Shown here: positions 56,836 through 64,000 of the stretch, piece by piece
Layout: every line of letters starts with the position of its first letter
How positions within the stretch are numbered: the stretch's first letter is position 1
NCBI GenBank assembly: GCA_963932465.1
Contig: OZ010786.1
Coordinates: 274,568,411 to 274,632,410, forward strand
Origin: Maratus speciosus
Lineage: Eukaryota > Arthropoda > Arachnida > Araneae > Salticidae
Direction: 5' to 3'
Length of the DNA: 64,000 nucleotides
Translations under genes and position numbers: made by a program
The notes under the pieces: model-generated
What the model was told of the DNA's origin: nothing
Databases searched by the model: none
Seen by the model: only the letters and a program-made list of their open reading frames with translations

Positions 56836-57597
56836 ATGAATCTAAACTTTCGTGTATTATTTTGAAAAGTTATACAACATACATATGTATGGCAAAACAT
56901 TAATAAAAAGGATTGAAAATAAATATAAAATTCTTCTTAAGCAAAATAAAACCCTCGTGTGCTTAACTAAAATCTAGTAAATTTTCTACATTTTAATCTT
57001 ATAGGAAAATTAAATGGACATTTCATTTGCTGTATATATTTTTTATTGTTTGACGCTCTCCCCACTTTTTTTGCATGCTTTGGAGTTTTATATTATGTAA
57101 TTATTACATCACCTATATCTTTCAAAAAGAAATTAAGAAAAAAGTCTGAGAGAGATTTTCTTTTTCGGAATGCATTAGTCTTGGCTTACTTCCACTAAAT
57201 TAAGTCAAGTAAGTCAATGCTCTCGTGATCTTTTGAAGAAGAATGATAAATTAACCTACATTAGTTAGAACAAAGCGCTGGAGTGAATTAAAGCTTTTTG
57301 AGTTCAGAACTGCAGTTTACAATCTTATACAGATTGTGCAAAAATCAGTTTGTTTAATGTAATATCATTTAAAATAGCAATATTATTCTCCATCTTGATG
57401 TGATACAATCTCAATATTCGAAAACAATCTAATTTGCTTCTGTGTTAAAATATCCGGTTAATGTAAAACGTAAGTTAAAGAAGTCTTGTTTTAGGATCAT
57501 TTAAATTCTGTTTGGCATTCAAATTTGTTCCCATTTATGAAAACCAACTTTGGGATTTTTGAAAGCGTTTTAAAAGTTATTCATTTATTACTTCTAG
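56836..57597. other. AT-rich DNA upstream of orphan exon
   Basis: No upstream exon partner was recognised; a GTAAGT near 57209 is not preceded by an open frame. Confidence 0.45.
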
Positions 57598-57747
57598 GTA
57601 GGAAACTCTACATTACCACCTCTATGTGCAACTTGTGACACAATACGAAAAATTCTTCAATTATTAAAGGCGTTTTGTGAAAAAGAAAAAAATTCGAAAT
57701 GCGCCTGTGAGAAACAAGATGCTAATTCAAGAGTTTTTCAGAATTAG
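57598..57747 (+). CDS. Orphan candidate terminal exon, 49 codons, Cys-rich
   Basis: A strong acceptor ('tcatttattacttctag') is followed in phase 0 by VGNSTLPPLCATCDTIRKIL, QLLKAFCEKEKNSKCACEKQ and DANSRVFQN, then TAG. AATAAA lies 12 bases after the stop (57760-57765). Five cysteines fall in two CxxC/CxC groups (LCATC, KCAC) plus one single (AFCEK). I do not recognise the family. It could be the last exon of an unseen gene, an alternative 3' exon of VPS35L (exon 8 also ends in phase 0, 31 kb upstream), or chance. Confidence 0.4.
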   Translation, partial: VGNSTLPPLCATCDTIRKILQLLKAFCEKEKNSKCACEKQDANSRVFQN

Positions 57748-58903
57748 AGAACATATGAAAATAAATGTTTCCTAAAAATTTACTAGAAAAGAAAAAACTT
57801 AGAAAAAATTTACTTTAAATGTTAGATATAACTCAACTGAGCCGGTCCTGGCATTCAAAGAAAATGGGTTAATTGCCTTGGAAGTGTGTAGGCAGAAATT
57901 GCCAACTTCCTTGTGGATTTCCCATATTCAGTATGAATAGTATGCATTACCAAATTTCGCATATTTTTTAAATTCCTGTAAAGCAATGTTCCCATACGGC
58001 ACACACCCATCTATAAGACATCTATAAGCTGTAAACAAAAGAAAAACGATGCATCTATAAGAAGCCGAAAAATATCCATTATACAGGCTTTTCACTTCTA
58101 ATGGAGATGTTATATGTGATTTCTGTCAGTTACATAAGACATCAGAGATATCCTGATATTAGTCTATAGGACAACGTCTATTATATCTCCAAGCATAGAT
58201 CTCTTTTCGGTATGTGGTACTTCTTATAGACGTGCGTAAGACTTGCATAGTAAATATTCAGGTACAGTCATAAAAAAAAAGTAAACACCCCAAACTAACC
58301 CTGCAACAAATTATAGTAGAAGAAAGTTACTGGAACTGGTATCGAACGATTGGAAATAAAGTCTACTTTAAATGATGTGTAGCAAATTTGCTTAGGGGAC
58401 CATCTACAAATCAAAACCAGACCAAACTTTTTTTTCAATGGCAACACACAATTTTGACAATATATTTTAAATCTTCGGTTCAAACTATGCTTCGATGCGA
58501 AATTTCAAGTCATGTCGATGATAAGCTTTTGAATTAGAAACATTCAAATTTTTGAGCTTCTAATGTTAAATTACATTTTAATATTTTTACTAATATCTCC
58601 TGAAATTATTATCCTAAAATGATAATTTTTTGTGTGGTTATAATACTAAAAAACCCAAACATAAATACATAGAATTTGTATTAAAAAAAAATGTACTATG
58701 AACTGTGAAGTTAATATTCGAAAAAAATATGAATTGTAACCTAAAATATGTTTGATAGATTTATATTTATTATGTCCTGCTTTATGCGAATTCAAAATTT
58801 CGAATTTTTTCTTCCAAGTAGTTTTTAAATTGTGCTTAAAAAACGTCAAAGTGATGGTTTAAGGGGCCGTTTATGATGTTCAGTGATGCATAATTTGAAA
58901 AAA
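57748..58903. other. Intergenic AT-rich DNA
   Basis: No gene recognised. A T-run and several A-runs; nothing else. Confidence 0.5.
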
Positions 58904-58905
58904 TA

Positions 58906-59156
58906 CACTGTAAAAAAAAAATAATGCCAGTTTTCCGGTAGGAATCGGAAAAATAGTTGCCCTTATCGTACCGGAATAATTTCCAACCCAGCTCGGAATA
59001 AAATCCGTAAAATCGGAATAAAATCCGTAAAATACCGTTTTACTGACTATTTTTACGGATTTTATTCGGAGCTGGGTCGAAAATTATTCCGGTACGATAA
59101 GGGCAACTATTTTTCTGATTCCTACCGGAAAACTAGCAGTATTTTTTTTTACAGTG
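58906..59156. mobile_element. Palindromic MITE, 251 bp, TA-flanked
   Basis: Begins CACTGTAAAAAA and ends TTTTTTTACAGTG, with TA on both sides (58904-58905, 59157-59158). The arms (~105 bp, with 'ttttccggtaggaatcggaa' and 'ggttgcccttatcgtaccgg'-like parts) are inverted copies at high identity. A 20-bp unit 'cggaataaaatccgtaaaat' is duplicated in the left arm only. Confidence 0.88.
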
Positions 59157-59453
59157 TATATGTACTGCTCATTTTATTGAAACATTTAGGTTAGCAGTAG
59201 TCGAAACATATTGAGTGAAATGGCAAGAAATGTTCGTACGTTACTTAATTGAGTTTTCCTAATTAATTTAAGTATTTTTCATCAATCTGTTTTGTTTACT
59301 GTAATAAGTAATGCTATACGTAAAAGTCAAAAAAAAAAAATCATTGAATTTGCTTTATTAGTTAGTATGTGAAAAGCTATAGAAATTGAATCGGTTTTCT
59401 AGCATTTTTGACCGGTTGAAGGGAAACTGTTCCCTTAAATTATTACTGATAGT

Positions 59454-59506
59454 AAAAAAAAAAAAAAGAAAAAAAAAAAAAGAAAAAGAAAAGAAAAAAA
59501 AGAAGA
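59454..59506. repeat. Purine-only tract
   Basis: About 50 bases of A with scattered G (AAAAG-type), with no pyrimidines. Confidence 0.9.
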
Positions 59507-59998
59507 CTAGAAAACAGGAATTCTGCTTTTTCAGAATTTAGTGCCGCCCCTGATGAAAAAAAAATGTATATATATGTATATAGATAGTACAAAACATAAT
59601 TCACTTTTAAGACTTAAAACACACGCTTTTACTTTATATAAAATGACGACATCCGCATCCGCTGAAGAATTCCTCATTTGCGATGCAGTATTAAATAACA
59701 TCTACAGTAAAGTACGCATATGACGTCACTATCTACATACACTGTACTCTCGATTATCCGTGCACGGATTATCCGTGCTCATTCCGGACTCAGAAAAAAA
59801 AAATAAAGACAAACATTTTCACGCTTATCATGTATGTAAAATCGATGGTGATGTGAATTAGAATCTTTTCCGGTTTAGCTGATAGTATTGTGAAGTACGT
59901 AGAGGTAAAATCGAAATCTCCGGAACCTATTTCACTGGTAGGGTTCAAGGGGATGGGACATGGGAGGGCATGGTGACCTGGCTTCCTGTGTTTGACAG

Positions 59999-60211
59999 AT
60001 GAAGGCATCGTTTTTTAAATCTAATAGTGATGATAGTACTGATGCAGAAGATGTACTAAACGAGGGAAATACAACTTCTCATTCTACTGCTCTACAATTT
60101 GTAGAAACTTTGTTAGACTATATGGGACAAAGAGATTCTGATTACGGCAGGGATATGTTTAGGAAAATTTTAGGTCCTTTAAAGGACCCTTCACAAAATA
60201 ATTTATCTTAA
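59999..60211 (+). pseudogene. Tigger-type transposase C-terminal remnant
   Basis: The open frame of 70 codons, starting MKASFFKSNSDDSTDAEDVL, includes SHSTALQFVETLLDYMGQRD and ends RKILGPLKDPSQNNLS. The acidic linker followed by a helix ('ALQFVETLLDYM') is the layout of Tigger C-termini. The last residues come from the adjacent minisatellite, so the true end is lost. The DDE core is absent. Confidence 0.55.
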
Positions 60212-60320
60212 AACGGGACCCTTCACAAAATTTTTTATCCCCAAACAGGACCCTTCACAAAACATTTTATCCCAAAACAGGACCCTTCACAAAATTATTT
60301 TTCTCTTAAATAGACCTTTT
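60178..60320. repeat. Minisatellite, ~36-bp unit, 4-5 copies
   Basis: The unit 'ggacccttcacaaaat' plus 'tttttatccccaaaaca' is repeated at 60186, 60220, 60249 and 60280, then decays. It lies inside the Tigger-like element at the junction with the transposase remnant. Confidence 0.85.
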
Positions 60321-60879
60321 ACAGAATTTTTTCACCTTCAAATTGAACTTTTCACAAATTTAGTAATTTAAAAATAAAATCTAGCCTGTAAGTAAGCAGT
60401 TGAACTCACCAAAGAGCATATTACTTAGCTTTTTATACATGAAGGATAGAACATGAAGACATCGATAATTTAAAATTCACAAAATTATGACTAGAATGTT
60501 CACAAAAATAAGAAAAACTTCACAATTTCACAAAAACAGGACCCTGTGAGAAAAGTCTGGACAGACCCCTGGATTACGGTGACATTACTGCGGTTCGTAA
60601 AGTATGTGTCGCTATAAGACAAGAGAGGGACAAATAGCGGAAGCAAAGATGCATTACAGATTTTTTTTTAAGCAGTAAATAATGATGTTATACAGCATGC
60701 AAATGTAAGTAATTTTTATGTTTGTACTGATGTTGATTTTTTTCTTTAATAAAAAGGAGCTTTCGGATTATCCGTGTTTTTCGATTGTCCGTGCGATCTC
60801 TCCCGGTGATTAAACCGGATAATCGGAAGTGCACTGTATAATAAAATCTGAGTGCAGGAAACTGTCGGTAACCATGCCG

Positions 60880-61370
60880 GTGCGAACCACTCTGGTCTGC
60901 GAATCAACCGTAGCTAAACGCCATGTTAGGCTTAATGAAAAACATATCTTAACATATGACAGCTAAATGATAATTTTTTCTACTTGAAATCATGTCTGTT
61001 CAGCATATTTTCCCATAAAACATGTGTATCATATCCATTTATAATGTATTAAGTTCTAAATTAAAATTAAGCTATTATAAACTTAGAAATAAGATCTAAA
61101 CAAACGATACTGTTGCCATCCAGATTCAAATTCCAGCAAATCTACAAACAAATGAATGACTCTTTGAACGCTTCATTAAAAATATACAGGTTAACGCCGA
61201 TGCTGGTCTTAAAATATTTGTTAGAGTATATTAAAACCTTTAAATATTTTAACTTTGTTTAAAACCTTCAGAAACTATGCAGTTAAGTTCTAAATTTAAG
61301 AGCTAAATCAACAACAACAACAAGTTCTAAATTAAAAGTAACGGATAACTATCGCCATCTGGTGGAGAAA
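60880..61370. repeat. Dispersed repeat R1, copy 2
   Basis: Parallels copy 1 at 80-440: 'cgccatgttaggcttaatga', 'gatctaaacaaacgatactg', 'ttgccatccaga' and 'caaatgaatgactctttgaa'. It ends near 61351-61365 with ATCGCCATCTGGTGG, a 14/15 match to the reverse CTCF core consensus. Class unknown. Confidence 0.6.
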
Positions 61371-61489
61371 AGATATAACTTTCGCTCTAGAAAGGTCCAT
61401 GCAAGCACATTTCATTACTTGTATTTTTAATTTATTCAGAATGATAATTCTTTTGCACAATTTTCAGATTTCCTGTGACATTTGTTTTC

Positions 61490-61734
61490 TGCCCCAGCAG
61501 TGGCTGAGAGGTTCTGCTCTCGAAGTTGGTAGAGGGGAGGTGCTGGGTTCGATCCCAATCGCGCCCGTCGGCCTAATCGTTCGGAGTTTTCGTGGTTTTC
61601 TTCGAGCCATGGATTTCCATGCGTAAATACGGGTTAGGTTCCCTTAAAAAGACCCCCACGAAGGGCACTCCCCCCTTGGGCCTATATCCCTAGTGTAGAT
61701 AATCGGCCGTCAAAAAAACAACCAACCAACCAAC
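61490..61734 (+). mobile_element. tRNA-derived SINE
   Basis: The head has a box A-like 'agtggctgagaggt' and an exact box B GGTTCGATCCC (61546-61556). The body runs 'gcccgtcggcctaatcgttc' through 'gacccccacgaagggcactc' and ends in a CAAC/ACCA simple repeat (to 61734). A clear target duplication was not found. The head is too diverged to name the parent tRNA. Confidence 0.75.
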
Positions 61735-62298
61735 TGTCTTATATGACAAAGTAAAAATTATCCGAATTTGAATATTTAAAACTTTCAAATGCATTTACAA
61801 TAAAGAATTATTTCAATGGCACTTTAACATTATTTAAAGGGAAATTAAAGGGAAATTTTTTTCTGTACCGAAGGCTGCGAGCAGCGCCTCTCTAGGCTGT
61901 TTGAATTTCCAATAAATTAGGAGTTTATGTTTCTTGCTAATTCTTTTGCCGTCAACTTTTTGTTGTAATCGTACTTTTTTTTACAATGCATTTTATCAGA
62001 TTTGAAGACATTGCAAATAAAATGAATATTTCTTATCGGTTACAACATATTTTAATTATCTTCCAGATAAAATTATGAATTTTAACATAGTTTGTAGCGA
62101 AAAAAAAAAAAAAATTCACGCTAAACAACAAATTTTTAATGTAGAGGGATCCTAAACAAGCAATTTTCGACGTAGAATGTGTAACTGGAAATGACGCGTT
62201 TAAGCGCTGTTGACTAAATTGTAGTTTACATAATTTCTTTGTTCTAATCATAAAAAATCAAAGGATAATACTTTTTGATTAACAAATTGCATGAGGCA

Positions 62299-62338
<40 letters not shown>

Positions 62339-63027
62339 CAGAAAAATATTTTTTTAACTATTATGTTGAAGATTTATCATTCACTTTCCGTCATTTTTGA
62401 CGGACTAGTCGCTGAATAATACACAAATCCAAAAAAAAGAGATATCGTCATTCAAGAAACTCGACAAAAATAATCGGCTATCTAATGATTCACATGCCTT
62501 CATTTGTTTGTAATATTAATATAGATACTTAAAAAATAATTTTTTTTTATAATAGCTCCATGTTTTATCAGAATAAAAAAAAATATTCATTTATATATAT
62601 TTTTTAAATAGCACGTATTTTAATTGTCTGAGCGAAGCGAAGGCTAATACACAGCGCAGTATTACTTTCCGGGCAAAAACAGGTACGATGGATATTAAAA
62701 CCTTTCGTCAAGCATTACTCAAAAAAATATTTGTCGGATTTCGGTTCTGTTTGTACCAGAAGGTACCTTTGAGGGTAACCTACTGAATGCACCTACTATG
62801 AAAAATAAGTTCCAATTCGTTTAAAAATTATATTAAAAAAAACGGATTAAAAAATCACAATTTATCTACATACGTCACGGAAATTTAGTGTAGGTTATTT
62901 TCATCGGCTGGATGTTTTTATAGAAAACCGAATTACAACACATGGAACAAAGAAAATATGCACGCACTAATATTAAAGTGCAATAAAACATATTTAAATG
63001 TAATCAAACAGGAAAAGGAATCTGGAT
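61735..63027. other. Intergenic DNA, T37 run
   Basis: Contains a T tract of about 37 bases (62301-62337) and a 'gtctgagcgaagcgaaggct' hairpin-like motif near 62627, similar in style to the HINE-D hairpin. No gene recognised. Confidence 0.5.
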
Positions 63028-63251
63028 GTGTCTCTGTGGCTGAATGGTCAAAGCACCACTCTGCTAATCGCTTGCGAGCGTAAGAGATTGTGGGTTCTAT
63101 TCCCGCTGGTTCCATTGCACACACTCTTTGTGTGGAACTCCCAGGGTGTATTTCTCTTGTGTTGTAATATTTCCTTGTGCTATCTTGTCTCCGACTTATA
63201 AGTGGGCTCTCATGTCGAGCACACAAGTCGTATGTTTGTAGTTCAATAAAT
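63028..63251 (+). mobile_element. tRNA-Ser(GCT)-derived SINE with perfect 13-bp TSD
   Basis: The head is tRNA-Ser-like: 'gtctctgtggctgaatggtc' (A box), GCT anticodon at 63063-63065 and GGTTCTATTCC box B at 63093-63103. A ~130-bp unrelated body and a 'caataaata' tail follow. AAGGAATCTGGAT occurs on both sides (63015-63027 and 63252-63264), a perfect 13-bp target duplication. The minus strand has an open frame of 97 codons across it, which is a by-product. Confidence 0.92.
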
Positions 63252-63345
63252 AAGGAATCTGGATTTTTTTTTTCTATTTTAAAGAAAAGAGCAAAAACAA
63301 CTTAGGATTTCAGATTTTACGATAATCTACCCAATAGCATTTTTT

Positions 63346-63629
63346 AGTACTTGTTAGTTATCCCGTCGACCAATTTCGCCAAATTATATAAATCGCCAAA
63401 CCACCCGCCAAATTATACAAATTGACATAATTTTTATTTTAAATAACAAAAGAACAAATAAATTAGTATAACATTAATAAAAATACAAATAAAACGTCGA
63501 AATAAAAATCACTTGATGACGTAAACACGTGTTGTCAAGTGAATGTGACATTTACGATCAACCATTATTGGCATTTAATCTTACAATTTGGCGATAATAA
63601 TTTGGTCGACGGGATAACTAACAAGTACC
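63346..63629 (+). mobile_element. MITE family M1, copy 2
   Basis: A 284-bp element with inverted ends AGTACTTGTTAGTTATCCCG and GGTACTTGTTAGTTATCCCG (complement of right end), perfect over 27 bp apart from the first base. Perfect 8-bp target duplication CATTTTTT (63338-63345, 63630-63637). The interior ('aaattatacaaattgacata', 'cacttgatgacgtaaacacg') aligns with copy 1 in the opposite orientation. Confidence 0.93.
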
Positions 63630-63776
63630 CATTTTTTTTATCGCCAAAAGCAACATTTATATTTTGCCTGTGAAAATTTGAAACAGCTAATTGATGTTTA
63701 AACAAATAATTTTGATTTGTGGCATCATTTATTCTTAATTAATTTTTTTTCTTTTTAATATTTTAAATGAAATTTG

Positions 63777-63913
63777 GGTACTTGTTAGTTATCCCGTCGA
63801 CCAATTTCGCCAAATTATATAAATCGCCAAACACCCACCAAATTATACAAATTGACATAATTTTTACTTTAAATAACGTAAGAATAAATTAATATAACAT
63901 TAATAAAAACACG
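63777..63913 (+). mobile_element. MITE family M1, copy 3 (truncated)
   Basis: Starts GGTACTTGTTAGTTATCCCG and follows copy 2 closely to 'aacattaataaaaacac'. It then switches to unrelated, GC-richer sequence ('tttagccgggcgccagtg'). The right half is missing or displaced beyond the window. Confidence 0.88.
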
Positions 63914-64000
63914 GCACTTTTCGTTTAGCCGGGCGCCAGTGTTATATATACATATATATGTATATTGCATTCTCGCAACATTGGATTGGCTTTATCGTTG

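Larger units (their letters stand above)
59740..60836 (+). mobile_element. Tigger-like element, 1.1 kb
   Basis: Ends CACTGTACTCTCGATTATCC and CAGTGCACTTCCGATTATCC (complement of the right end) are flanked by TA (59738-59739, 60837-60838). The 'CGATTATCCG' termini are typical of Tigger elements. It keeps a C-terminal transposase remnant (59999-60211) followed by a short minisatellite. Confidence 0.82.

Noticed and set aside
62933..63226. 97-codon minus-strand frame
   Set aside because: Antisense reading of a tRNA-Ser-derived SINE.

Overview
The window is AT-rich animal nuclear DNA. It has short phase-compatible coding exons separated by large introns, dense remnants of transposable elements, tRNA-derived SINEs and many long A/T homopolymer runs. 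The intron sizes and repeat mix suggest an arthropod, plausibly a chelicerate such as a spider, but no single feature proves that. There is no sign of prokaryotic organisation.

One gene is recognised with confidence. Nine exons on the + strand between 6134 and 30316 encode the C-terminal ~367 residues of VPS35L (formerly C16orf62), the large scaffold subunit of the Retriever endosomal recycling complex. All eight introns have GT-AG ends and the reading phase is kept across every junction. The upstream exons lie outside the window. From 30.5 kb to the end no conserved gene was recognised. The only candidate there is an orphan terminal-type exon at 57598-57747.

The rest is a layered transposon landscape. 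Elements with recognisable ends are: a Tc1-like element (18506-20122), Tigger/pogo-like elements (7465-8337, 37454-39992, 59740-60836, and a small MITE at 13634-13812), a deleted mariner-type element (47473-47997), several hAT-type elements with 8-bp target duplications (36706-37306, 43772-44765, and a ~330-340-bp MITE family at 44386, 47062 and 53209), piggyBac-type MITEs (35073-35374, 55066-55272), a 252-284-bp MITE family (2490, 63346, 63777), foldback palindromes (9451, 25357, 33355, 41990, 49911, 58906) and tRNA-derived SINEs (61490, 63028).

The most striking system is a set of element families with unrelated sequence but one shared plan: a 5' stem-loop whose arm recurs, inverted, near the 3' end; a GTCT-type microsatellite; tandem units of about 140-150 bp; and a 3' hairpin. 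This is the layout known for DINE-1/HINE (non-autonomous Helentron-type Helitron) elements. I call them HINE-A (27.6-29.4 kb; 45.85-46.8 kb), HINE-B (37.5-38.8 kb), HINE-C (14.6-15.9, 36-43.2, 43.2-45.1 and 53.6-54.6 kb) and a less certain HINE-D (33.8-34.5, 54.7-56.8 kb). In the last VPS35L intron, HINE-A has expanded as an exact 290-bp (2 x 145 bp) higher-order array. It carries four identical 15-bp sites that match the CTCF core consensus at every position. These families nest in one another and in DNA transposons, which gives a readable insertion history between 35.9 and 45.1 kb.
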